Positions 7,126 through 14,247 of a DNA stretch of 15,296 bases are shown piece by piece (positions within the stretch are counted from its first letter, which is position 1; the number at the start of each line of letters is the position of its first letter). Both the position numbers and the translations under genes were made by a program. Origin of the DNA: Candidatus Methanofastidiosia archaeon (GTDB taxonomy: Archaea > Methanobacteriota_B > Thermococci > Methanofastidiosales > NM3); assembly GCA_020854925.1 (NCBI GenBank), contig JAHKLV010000124.1, positions 1 to 15,296 of the forward strand, written 5' to 3'. Under the pieces are notes generated by a model that was not told the DNA's origin, searched no databases, and saw nothing but the letters and a program-made list of their open reading frames with translations.

Positions 7126-8091
7126 TTAGATCCCCCTCTGTCGTCGCTTCGCAATCTTGAGGAACTTTTCCTGCGGCATTTCGGGTATGTCTTCGACATC
7201 CTTCATGCCCATGTACTTCCAGTAGTCCTTGGAGTCGTTGAATCCCTTCTCTCCCGCCAGCTTGACGACGGAGAGGTTCTCTTCCACAAGGTCCGGAGTC
7301 CCCAGATGGCGGTATTTGGCAATCTCTGCCATGGGCATATGGGCAATCTGCATGACCTGTTCCCTGAAGGCACCGATGGTGTCGGGCAGAAGGAAGTCGA
7401 CGTCACCCATGATGTACTTGGCGCGGGCACCCATGGTCCTCCAGATGAGGGCACGGTCGGACGCGTCAAACTCGTCCTTGCCGACTTCCTGCTGGATGAC
7501 CTCGGGGCCGGTCAGCCCGATACGGCCGTAGTCGTTTGCAAGAACGACATCGCCGCTCATGCACACGAAGCCCTGGGCGCCGTAGGCACCGATGGAGCTT
7601 GCCGTTATCGAGATGTTGGGCACCTTGTTCTGCATCTTCCAAAACATTTCCATGCATTCGGAGTGGGCAACGAGGCCGGCGTTTGACTCGTGGAGGCGAA
7701 CGCCGCCGGAGTCGTAGGAGACGATGACAATCGGCTTGCGGTCCTCGGGGACGGAGCCGTACTTCTCCTTGAGTGCCTCGTAGCAGTCCATGGCCAGCTT
7801 GAACGTGTACGCCATCTTGGCGCCGTTGACCTCGCCGAGGGCGCCACCGACGAACTTGCCTTCCTGTGAGACCACAAAGACGGGGTGGGCGCCAATCTTG
7901 CCGACGCCAACGGTGATACCATCGTCGAACTCGACAGCCTCGCCAAGCACGATGAGGTGCGGGCTGACCATCTTGTCCCGTGGGCCGAGGAATTCGCGGA
8001 ACGTTCCCTCGTCCACAAGGCCGATGGCGCGCTCGCGGGCAGTGGCCTGGTAGAAGCTCTTTTCCTGCAGTTCTTTCCATTCAACTCTCAT
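7126..8091 (-). CDS. mdcD: Malonate decarboxylase beta subunit (carboxyltransferase half, MdcD/MadC)
   Basis: Partner of MdcE; binds the ACP-bound malonyl or acetyl thioester and performs the decarboxylation/carboxyl transfer. It is 321 residues from the ATG at 8091. Seen: TARERAIGLVDEGTF (17-31), VGGALGEVNGAKM (81-93), the oxyanion segment SYDSGGVRLHESNAG (125-139), SSIGAYGAQGF (165-175) and GRIGLTGPEVIQQEVG (189-204), which is diagnostic for MdcD. It is slightly longer than biotin-independent MdcD proteins (roughly 280-300), with extra C-terminal residues. A GTG at 8100 is in frame just after the mdcC stop, but AGGTGAT sits 4 bases before the ATG at 8091, which I therefore prefer. Tightly packed between mdcC and mdcE. 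Confidence 0.94.
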   Translation of the reverse strand: MRVEWKELQEKSFYQATARERAIGLVDEGTFREFLGPRDKMVSPHLIVLGEAVEFDDGITVGVGKIGAHPVFVVSQEGKFVGGALGEVNGAKMAYTFKLAMDCYEALKEKYGSVPEDRKPIVIVSYDSGGVRLHESNAGLVAHSECMEMFWKMQNKVPNISITASSIGAYGAQGFVCMSGDVVLANDYGRIGLTGPEVIQQEVGKDEFDASDRALIWRTMGARAKYIMGDVDFLLPDTIGAFREQVMQIAHMPMAEIAKYRHLGTPDLVEENLSVVKLAGEKGFNDSKDYWKYMGMKDVEDIPEMPQEKFLKIAKRRQRGI

Positions 8092-8100
8092 GTATATCAC

Positions 8101-8424
8101 CTACTGGAGTCCTCCGCCGTTGGCGATGGCCTGCTGCATTCTGCGCTTCACCACTGCGGGCGTGGCCGCATTGTCGTTGATGCTGACCTTGACGCTGGAA
8201 AGGCCGGTTGTCTCGACAATCCTCTTGAGCACGGTCTCCCAGACGCTGTCGAATCCAAGGACGGTGGTCATGACGCGGATGACCGCCTTTCCCTCGTATG
8301 CGTTACCCTTTTCGATGAGGACCTCGAGGTCCCCCGATGATACTACACCGACATGGCTCCATTCGTCGACTAAGGTCTTGGGACTTCCAGGCTTAAATTC
8401 AAAATTAAGCTCTGTGAGAGCCAT
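8101..8424 (-). CDS. mdcC: Malonate decarboxylase acyl carrier protein (MdcC/MadE)
   Basis: Carries the acetyl/malonyl group on a phosphoribosyl-dephospho-CoA arm, visiting MdcA (transfer to free acid) and MdcDE (carboxyl transfer). It is 107 residues. The segment VVSSGDLEVLIE (27-38) is the family's modification region; Ser30, just before the Gly, is the expected attachment site for the MdcG-transferred group. It is related to the citrate lyase gamma subunit (CitD), not to fatty-acid ACP, and has no DSL phosphopantetheine motif. A longer frame begins at 8439, but the ATG at 8424 has GGAGGAG 6 bases upstream and lies 1 base after the biotin carboxylase stop. This spacing couples its translation to the biotin carboxylase gene. 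Confidence 0.92.
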   Translation of the reverse strand: MALTELNFEFKPGSPKTLVDEWSHVGVVSSGDLEVLIEKGNAYEGKAVIRVMTTVLGFDSVWETVLKRIVETTGLSSVKVSINDNAATPAVVKRRMQQAIANGGGLQ

Positions 8425-8425
8425 G

Positions 8426-9787
8426 TTACTCTCCTCCATCTTTGGCGGGTTTGAGGTGCTTCTCTATGAAGTCGGTGTGGAACTTGCCGCCCTGGAAGAC
8501 CTTGTTGTCCATGACCTTCAGGTGGAAGGGAATGGTGGTGCTCACGCCTTCGATGATGGTCTCCTCAAGGGCGCGCTTCATGCGGGCGATTGCCTCGTCA
8601 CGGTCCTCGCCCCAAACAAGGAGCTTGGCGATGAGCGAGTCGTAGTACGGGGGGATCTCGTATCCCTCGTACATGGCGGTGTCGACACGGACAAAGGGTC
8701 CGCCGGAGAGGATGAGCTTCGTTATCTTTCCTGGCGACGGGATGTAGGTATCCGGGTCCTCGGCGTTGATCCTGCACTCGATGGCATGCCCCTTTATCCT
8801 GACATCTTCCTGTTTGTAGGGCATCTTCTCGCCTGCGGCGATGCGGATACCGGTCTTGACGATGTCGATGTCGGTGGTCATTTCCGTCACGCAGTGCTCA
8901 ACCTGGACACGGGTGTTCATTTCCATGAAGTAGAACTCATTGCGTTCGTCGTCATAGAGGAACTCGACCGTTCCTGCACCCTCGTACTTCGCTGCAAGGG
9001 CTGCCCTGACGGCTGCATCGCCCATCTTCTTGCGGGTTTCCTCGTTGATGGCCGGTGATGGTCCTTCCTCCACAAGCTTCTGGTGCCTGCGCTGGATGGA
9101 GCAGTCACGCTCTCCGAGGTAGATGGCGTTGCCAAAGGCGTCGGCAATGATCTGGATTTCCACGTGTCTTGAGACCTCGACGTAGCGTTCTACGTAGACG
9201 TCGGGGTTGCCAAAGCCGGACTGTGCTTCAGCCTGGCACTGCCTGAGCAGCGAGGGGAGCTCCTTCTCGGACCGGACCACACGCATACCCTTGCCGCCGC
9301 CGCCGGCCGTGGCCTTGAGAATGACGGGGAATCCTATCTTGTCGGTAACTGCCTTGACTTCTTCGAAGGTACGGACGATGCCGTCTGAACCGGGGGTGAC
9401 CGGGACCTTGCTTTCCTTCATGGTCTTCTTGGCGGTAGCTTTGTCACCCATGAGGTCGATGGATTCGGGCGACGGGCCGATGAACTTGATGCCGTTCGCG
9501 CGGCAAAGCTTGGAGAACCGGGAGTTCTCTGCAAGGAACCCGTAGCCGGGGTGAATACCCTCGGCACCGGTGACAATGGCCGCGTTGATGATGTTCATCA
9601 TGTTCAGGTAGCTCTTCGTCGCTGGTGCGGGGCCGATGTTCACTGCCTCGTCGGCGAGCTTGACATGAAGTGCTTCTGCGTCTGCGTCAGAGTAGACGGC
9701 TACCGTAGCGACGCCGAGCTCCTTGCATGCCCTGATTATTCTAACGGCGATTTCTCCTCTGTTAGCAATAAGGACTTTCTTAAACAT
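8426..9787 (-). CDS. accC: Biotin carboxylase embedded in the malonate decarboxylase operon
   Basis: ATP-grasp enzyme that forms carboxybiotin from bicarbonate and ATP, or in reverse makes ATP from carboxybiotin. It is 453 residues, full length compared with bacterial AccC (about 450). Seen: LIANRGEIAVRI (6-17), HPGYGFLAEN (79-88), glycine loop GGGGKG (162-167), ERDCSIQRRHQK (226-237), EMNTRVQVEH (289-298) and IECRINAEDP near the C-terminal third. All catalytic positions I can place (Lys158, Lys237, Glu289, Arg293, Glu297) are present, so it should be active. Strong GGAGG 7 bases before the ATG at 9787; its stop lies 1 base before mdcC. No biotin carboxylase belongs to the classical mad or mdc gene sets known to me, which makes this placement the key feature of the window. 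It most likely serves the carrier at 11570-12049. Confidence 0.96.
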   Translation of the reverse strand: MFKKVLIANRGEIAVRIIRACKELGVATVAVYSDADAEALHVKLADEAVNIGPAPATKSYLNMMNIINAAIVTGAEGIHPGYGFLAENSRFSKLCRANGIKFIGPSPESIDLMGDKATAKKTMKESKVPVTPGSDGIVRTFEEVKAVTDKIGFPVILKATAGGGGKGMRVVRSEKELPSLLRQCQAEAQSGFGNPDVYVERYVEVSRHVEIQIIADAFGNAIYLGERDCSIQRRHQKLVEEGPSPAINEETRKKMGDAAVRAALAAKYEGAGTVEFLYDDERNEFYFMEMNTRVQVEHCVTEMTTDIDIVKTGIRIAAGEKMPYKQEDVRIKGHAIECRINAEDPDTYIPSPGKITKLILSGGPFVRVDTAMYEGYEIPPYYDSLIAKLLVWGEDRDEAIARMKRALEETIIEGVSTTIPFHLKVMDNKVFQGGKFHTDFIEKHLKPAKDGGE

Positions 9788-9798
9788 ACTATTCCTCC

Positions 9799-11544
9799 TT
9801 ACCAGTTCCTAAAACGTGGTGGTGCGTCATACAATCCTCCAGACCACTTGACGAGGTCTGCGATGCTCTTGGCAGAGAGCTTGGATCGCTTTGCATCGTT
9901 AAACGAAAGGTTAAGGTCCTCGGGGAGTGCCACAATGCCTTCCTTTCTCAGTTTGTTCGTTGCACTGTCGTCGGCTGCGAGGCCGAGGGTCGTGTATCCG
10001 GCAACCGCCTTGATGGCGTCCATGCGCTCCTTGAGCGTCTTGCACTTGTGGACGTAGGCGATACCTTCCTCGGTCACGATGTGCGTGATGTTGTCAGCGT
10101 ACACCATGATGGGGGGTATGGGGAAGTTTGCCTGCTTCTGGAGCTCGAACGCGTCAAGCTTTTCCACGAAGACGGGGGCCATTCCCTCGCCGAAGGTCTC
10201 GACCATCTGGATGACCAGCTTGCGCCCCCTGTCGATGGGGCCGATAAGGTCCTTGCGCATGCCGTCTTCCCGTGATGCCTTGAGCCAGCCCGGGGTCGCG
10301 TGCTTGCGGCCCGGTGCGTTGCACGCCATGTTGGGCGCGCCACCAAATCCAGGAATTCTGCCTGCAACAGCTGCGGCGCTGTTGCCGTACTGGTCTATCT
10401 GCAGCGTTGAACCGAAGAACGCATCAATGGCGTAGTGTCCGGCAAGCTGTCCCATGACCCTGTTTGACCGCATCGTGCCGTCGGGGCCGACAGGGAATAT
10501 GTCGGGCTTTGACATGATGTAGTTCTCCATACCGACTTCGCTTCCGAAGGGCATGATGGTGTCCACCCATCCGCTCTCGATGGCAGGTATGAGTGTCGGG
10601 TGCGGGTTGAGCGCCCAGTGGCTGCAGATCTTACCCTTCAGTCCCATCTCCTCACCGAAGGTGGGAAGGAGGAGTTCCACGGCGGCCGTGTTGAATCCGA
10701 TACCATGGTTGAGGGCTTTGATGTCATAGGCGCTGTATATGCCCATAAGTGCCATCATACCGATGAATATCTGGGATTCGGTAATGTGTGCGGGATCCCT
10801 TGTAAAGAGCGGTTCAATGTAGAACGGCTCGGTGGTAGGGATAACGAAGTCTACCCAGTCTCCTGGAATGTCGACTCTTGGGACTTTGTCAACGATTTCG
10901 TTGACCTGCGCGATGACGATACCGTCCCTGAACTTTGTTGCCTCAACGACGGTAGGCGTCTCCTCGGTGTTGAATCCCGTGTACAGATTGCCGTACTTAT
11001 CCGCGGCGTTTGCGGCGACAAGCGCGACCTTAGGCTTGAGGTCCAGGTACGTCCGTGCATAGAGCTCCACATAGGTGTGGATGGCGCCGATGCTTATCTT
11101 GCCCTGGGTAACCATGTTGGCAAGGTCGGCGGCGACCGGACCCGAATAGCAGAAGTCAAGCTTTGAGGCGATGCCCTTCTTGAACACGTTGAGGTGGTCT
11201 TGCAGGGCAAGAGATGACTGGACCATGTGGAGATTGTTGACTTTCGATGGGTCGACCTTAGCGAGGCACGCAGCCAAAAAGTCTGCCTGCTTCTGATTGT
11301 CTCCCTCGATGTTCACCTTGTCTCCTGACCTCAGGACGGCCTCGAGCAGTGCCACACAGTCGGCCTCGTCGACGATTTTGGTCCCCGGCTTGGCAAAGCC
11401 GCGGGCTTTCGCCATACGCTCGGCCGTGTCCTGCTGGGTCTTGTCCCATCCCTTCTTGGCCTTGTCAATCCTGTCATGAGTCTTCGTTTCCTTCTTGCTG
11501 GGTGAAAAAAATATGTTTTGTACGAAGTTGTCTTCCATTAACAT
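9799..11544 (-). CDS. mdcA: Malonate decarboxylase alpha subunit (acetyl-ACP:malonate ACP transferase)
   Basis: CoA-transferase-like enzyme that exchanges the ACP arm between acetate and malonate: acetyl-S-ACP + malonate <-> malonyl-S-ACP + acetate. It is 581 residues from the ATG at 11544, slightly longer than usual (about 550). Seen: NPHPTLIPAIESGWVDTI, GHYAIDAFFGSTLQIDQYGN and GRIPGFGGAPNMACNAPGRK, all typical of MdcA and related to CitF. VNEIVD near residue 216 may hold the catalytic Glu, but I could not confirm this by alignment. Start choice: GTG 11547, ATG 11544 or ATG 11538; AAGGGGA is best spaced (about 5) for 11544. It follows the biotin carrier gene by 25 bases and precedes the biotin carboxylase by 11. 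The reaction is energetically near neutral, so it does not fix the direction of the pathway. Confidence 0.95.
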   Translation of the reverse strand: MLMEDNFVQNIFFSPSKKETKTHDRIDKAKKGWDKTQQDTAERMAKARGFAKPGTKIVDEADCVALLEAVLRSGDKVNIEGDNQKQADFLAACLAKVDPSKVNNLHMVQSSLALQDHLNVFKKGIASKLDFCYSGPVAADLANMVTQGKISIGAIHTYVELYARTYLDLKPKVALVAANAADKYGNLYTGFNTEETPTVVEATKFRDGIVIAQVNEIVDKVPRVDIPGDWVDFVIPTTEPFYIEPLFTRDPAHITESQIFIGMMALMGIYSAYDIKALNHGIGFNTAAVELLLPTFGEEMGLKGKICSHWALNPHPTLIPAIESGWVDTIMPFGSEVGMENYIMSKPDIFPVGPDGTMRSNRVMGQLAGHYAIDAFFGSTLQIDQYGNSAAAVAGRIPGFGGAPNMACNAPGRKHATPGWLKASREDGMRKDLIGPIDRGRKLVIQMVETFGEGMAPVFVEKLDAFELQKQANFPIPPIMVYADNITHIVTEEGIAYVHKCKTLKERMDAIKAVAGYTTLGLAADDSATNKLRKEGIVALPEDLNLSFNDAKRSKLSAKSIADLVKWSGGLYDAPPRFRNW

Positions 11545-11569
11545 CACGTCCCCTTAAGGCACCCAGCAG

Positions 11570-12049
11570 TTAAAGAGGCTCGAGTTCAAAGAGTGCGTCT
11601 CCAATCTTGACAAGTGTCTCGTTCTGTACCTTGATCTTGGTAAGCTTTGCCTTCTGCGGTGCGACGACTTCATTGAACATCTTCATTGCCTCGACGAGGC
11701 CAATGACCTGTCCAGCCTCTACGACGTCGCCTTCCTTTGGCAGGGGCTCCCTGTCAACGGTGGTACCGGGGTGTACGTATGCTACACCAGGTGTCGGCGC
11801 GGTGAGAATGATGCCCGTGCTTGCTGCTGCAGGAGCTGCTGCGGGCGCGGCTGCCGGTGCTGTTTCTTCATCTTCATCTACAGCTGACAGTGAGACCTGC
11901 GGTGCGGCTGCTGCTGGAGCGGCTGCTACGGCGCCACCAGCGGGGGCGACGGTCCTAATCTCGACTGCATCCTTCCGTACTATCAGTTCTGCGATCTTGT
12001 TTTTCTTACAAGCTTCTAGAATCGATATCAAAGAATCTAAGTCCAACAT
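11570..12049 (-). CDS. accB: Biotin carboxyl carrier protein of the malonate decarboxylase operon (AccB type)
   Basis: First gene of the mdc operon; shuttles carboxybiotin between the biotin carboxylase (8426-9787) and MdcDE. It is 159 residues: an N-terminal domain like bacterial AccB (1-35, LDSLISILEACKKNKI...), an Ala/Pro-rich flexible linker (36-80), then a biotinyl domain (82-159) with EAMKMFNEV; Lys123 is the expected biotin site. HPGTTVDREPLPKEGD (93-108) occupies the place of the AccB 'thumb' loop. The frame is open further upstream, but the ATG at 12049 has GGAGGG 9 bases before it and begins the AccB-like domain. In Malonomonas the equivalent carrier is MadF; the long linker and thumb make this one closer to the acetyl-CoA carboxylase type. 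The symbol describes the family, not proof of an acetyl-CoA carboxylase. Confidence 0.93.
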   Translation of the reverse strand: MLDLDSLISILEACKKNKIAELIVRKDAVEIRTVAPAGGAVAAAPAAAAPQVSLSAVDEDEETAPAAAPAAAPAAASTGIILTAPTPGVAYVHPGTTVDREPLPKEGDVVEAGQVIGLVEAMKMFNEVVAPQKAKLTKIKVQNETLVKIGDALFELEPL

Positions 12050-12085
12050 TTGTTGTTTCCCTCCAGTTTCAATAGCATGGTATGC

Positions 12086-12118
12086 AAAAAAATTTGTATT
12101 CCTAAGGGTATTAGGAAT
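12086..12118 (-). promoter_or_regulatory. Inverted repeat followed by oligo-T in the mdc leader
   Basis: Minus strand: arms ATTCCTAA and TTAGGAAT (8 bases, perfect) around a 5-base loop (12098-12118), then ACAAA and seven T residues (12092-12086). It sits between the predicted transcription start (about 12128) and the first gene. It could act as a repressor site or as an attenuator where transcription may stop early. Confidence 0.55.
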
Positions 12119-12148
12119 CAATTTTTCCGATGCGAATGTTTATTGAAT

Positions 12149-12158
12149 CTATATAAAG
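12149..12158 (-). promoter_or_regulatory. Archaeal TATA box for the mdc operon
   Basis: Minus strand CTTTATATAG, with transcription predicted to start near 12128 and a leader of about 80 bases before the ATG at 12049. Confidence 0.65.
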
Positions 12159-12220
12159 ATTTCGGTTTTTTCCTTTGCCACGAAGAATAATCGGTGTATG
12201 GGCAAAATACGGGTCATTTT

Positions 12221-12252
12221 AAATTATATATAATATATATTCTATGTATAGT
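12221..12252. other. Very A/T-rich stretch, possible extra promoter or regulator site
   Basis: A nearly pure A/T run with several overlapping TATATA elements on both strands, 60-100 bases upstream of the mdc TATA box and 70-100 bases upstream of the thrS TATA box. It might be a second thrS promoter or an upstream control site; the sequence does not decide. Confidence 0.3.
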
Positions 12253-12322
12253 ATTCTTACGTGAAAGGGGAACAATCCTCCCTTCTGTCTTCGTGCCCGC
12301 CTGTTCCGCCCCTTAGAGAATA

Positions 12323-12330
12323 TTTATATA
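12323..12330 (+). promoter_or_regulatory. Archaeal TATA box for thrS
   Basis: TTTATATA, preceded by the purine-rich AGAGAA. Transcription is predicted to start near 12352, about 13 bases before the ATG at 12365. Confidence 0.65.
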
Positions 12331-12364
12331 CCGCTCTGCTGGTATGGGGTGTGAAGGGATTATC

Positions 12365-14221
12365 ATGAGACTACTAGTGCTTCATTCGGATTTTATCACG
12401 TTCGAGGTGACAAAAAAGACAAAGTTCGCCGAGGACATCACAGAAACCCTGCGGAAAAACAATATGGACGAATGCCTGACGGTTTTTGCCAGTGTCGAGC
12501 AGGGCGATGAAGCAGATGTCGACCGTCTCGTGTCCGAGGCCGCCGCAGCCATCAGGGACATCGCAGCCCAGACCCACGTGGACCGTGTCTTCCTCTATCC
12601 GTACGTACATCTTACCTCATCACCCGCCGAGCCCTCCTTTGCAAGGTCCGTATTCCCGCTCCTCGAGACGGAGCTGTCCCAGGACTTCACCGTGAAGCGC
12701 GCCCCGTTTGGATACTACAAGGCCTTCACCGTATCCTGCAAGGGCCACCCCCTCTCTGAGCTTTCTCGAGAGATACACCTCACCCCGAAAAAGGACGAGG
12801 AGGTCGTATCCGAGGCGCTTGCGTCGGAAGGCAGGATTACCTCCTCCTGGTATGTGCTTACCCCTGAGGGGGACCTAGTGGATGCGCGGGAGTTTGATTA
12901 TCGCGGCCACGAGAATCTGCGCGCCTTTGTCAGGCACGAGACCGAGGGTTCGCGTGTCGCCGACAGGGAACCACCGCACGTCGACATCATGAAAAAGCTC
13001 GAGCTGGTAGACTACGAACCCGGCAGCGATTCCGGCAACCTGCGTTGGTATCCCAAGGGGGCCATGATAAAGCGGCTCCTCGAGCAGAACATATCCTCCG
13101 TCACCCACGACTATGGGGGCATGGAGGTAGAGACGCCTATCATGTACGACTTCGAGCACCCGAAGCTTTCACGGTATCTGCACCGATTCCCCGCACGCCA
13201 GTATACCGTGCTCTCGGGCGACAAGAAGTTCTTTCTCCGATTTGCCGCCTGCTTTGGGCAGTATCTCATCAAGCATGACATGACGATATCGTACAGGAAC
13301 CTCCCGCTCCGGCTCTACGAGCTTACCCACTACAGCTTCCGGAGGGAGCAGGGAGGGGAGCTCTCCGGCCTGCGCCGCCTTCGCGCCTTCACCATGCCCG
13401 ACATGCACACCCTTGTGAAAGACATGGACAGCGCAAAGGAGGAGTTCCTCAATCAGTACCGCCTGAGCATGGATTGGATGGCGGCGCTCGGTGTCTCATA
13501 TGAGGCAGGCATCCGCTTCGTCCGTTCCTTTTACGAGGAAAACAGGGACTTTGCCCGACAGCTCGTCCAGATGCTCGGGCGGCCCGTCCTCGTTGAGATG
13601 TGGGACGAGCGGCCCTTCTACTTTGTCATGAAGTTTGAATTCAACTTCGTCGATGCCCTGGGGAAGGCCTCTGCGCTCTCCACGGTCCAGATAGACATTG
13701 AGAACACCGAGCGCTTCGACATCTCCTACACGACGGAGTCGGGTGAGCGGGCCTATCCGCTCATGCTGCATGCAAGCATTTCCGGGGCTGTCGATAGAAA
13801 CGTCTTTGCCCTTCTCGAACAGGCGCACATGGATGCCATGCGGGGCAAAAAGCCCATGCTTCCCCTCTGGCTCTCGCCGACACAGGTCCGTCTATTGCCC
13901 GTTTCGGATGAGTTCCTTCCTCTCTGCGAGGAGCTAGCGGTGTCGTTTTCCGGATTCAGGGTCGACGTCGACGACCGCTCTGAAAGCCTGGGCAAGAAGA
14001 TACGTGAGGCGGAGAAGGAATGGGTCCCGTATATCGTCGTTGTCGGCGAAAGGGAGCGTGACACCGGCGAGCTCGCCGTTCGTGTGCGCGAGGTGGGGGG
14101 CCAGGTACCCTACCGGCTCGAGGCCCTTGTGGCGGAGCTTGCAGACAAGGTGGCGGGACATCCCTTCCGGCCCCTTCCGCTTCCCTTCGCCCTTTCCAGA
14201 CGCCCGAAGTTCAGGGGATAG
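12365..14221 (+). CDS. thrS: Threonyl-tRNA synthetase, archaeal type
   Basis: Charges tRNA-Thr with threonine in the cytoplasm. It is 618 residues. Domains: an archaeal N-terminal editing domain, related to D-aminoacyl-tRNA deacylase (about 1-140, beginning MRLLVLHSDF); a linker; the class II catalytic core (about 200-500) with motif 2 in YRNLPLRLYELTHYSFRRE (310-328), LRAFTMPDMHTL (339-350) and motif 3 in SGAVDR (473-478); and the anticodon-binding domain (about 505-600). The expected zinc ligands are present: Cys296, His348 and His469. A frame open from 12344 exists, but the ATG at 12365 begins the editing domain and fits the short-leader promoter. The ribosome binding site is weak (GAAGGGA). 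It is divergent from the mdc operon and probably unrelated in function. Confidence 0.97.
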   Translation: MRLLVLHSDFITFEVTKKTKFAEDITETLRKNNMDECLTVFASVEQGDEADVDRLVSEAAAAIRDIAAQTHVDRVFLYPYVHLTSSPAEPSFARSVFPLLETELSQDFTVKRAPFGYYKAFTVSCKGHPLSELSREIHLTPKKDEEVVSEALASEGRITSSWYVLTPEGDLVDAREFDYRGHENLRAFVRHETEGSRVADREPPHVDIMKKLELVDYEPGSDSGNLRWYPKGAMIKRLLEQNISSVTHDYGGMEVETPIMYDFEHPKLSRYLHRFPARQYTVLSGDKKFFLRFAACFGQYLIKHDMTISYRNLPLRLYELTHYSFRREQGGELSGLRRLRAFTMPDMHTLVKDMDSAKEEFLNQYRLSMDWMAALGVSYEAGIRFVRSFYEENRDFARQLVQMLGRPVLVEMWDERPFYFVMKFEFNFVDALGKASALSTVQIDIENTERFDISYTTESGERAYPLMLHASISGAVDRNVFALLEQAHMDAMRGKKPMLPLWLSPTQVRLLPVSDEFLPLCEELAVSFSGFRVDVDDRSESLGKKIREAEKEWVPYIVVVGERERDTGELAVRVREVGGQVPYRLEALVAELADKVAGHPFRPLPLPFALSRRPKFRG

Positions 14222-14247
14222 GTGTCCCCTCCTTTCTTTTTGATCCC

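Larger units (their letters stand above)
12050..12364. other. Divergent intergenic region between the mdc operon and thrS
   Basis: About 315 bases with no convincing gene. From left to right it holds the leader of the mdc operon with an inverted repeat and T7 tract (12086-12118), the mdc TATA box (12149-12158), a very A/T-rich stretch (12221-12252), a possible stem (12265-12274 with 12302-12314) and the thrS TATA box (12323-12330). The thrS leader predicted from that last box is only about 10-15 bases. Confidence 0.7.

Noticed and set aside
6634..7686. Long plus-strand open frame opposite mdcE and mdcD
   Set aside because: It mirrors two well-supported genes on the other strand, has no family resemblance, promoter or ribosome binding site, and such antisense frames are common at this GC content. 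The same holds for plus-strand frames at 138-740, 2454-3005, 3563-4288, 5813-6595, 8090-9058 and 10600-11166.
12050..12121. N-terminal extension of the mdc-operon biotin carrier
   Set aside because: It covers the leader hairpin and T tract; the AccB-like domain begins at the ATG at 12049, which has GGAGGG upstream.
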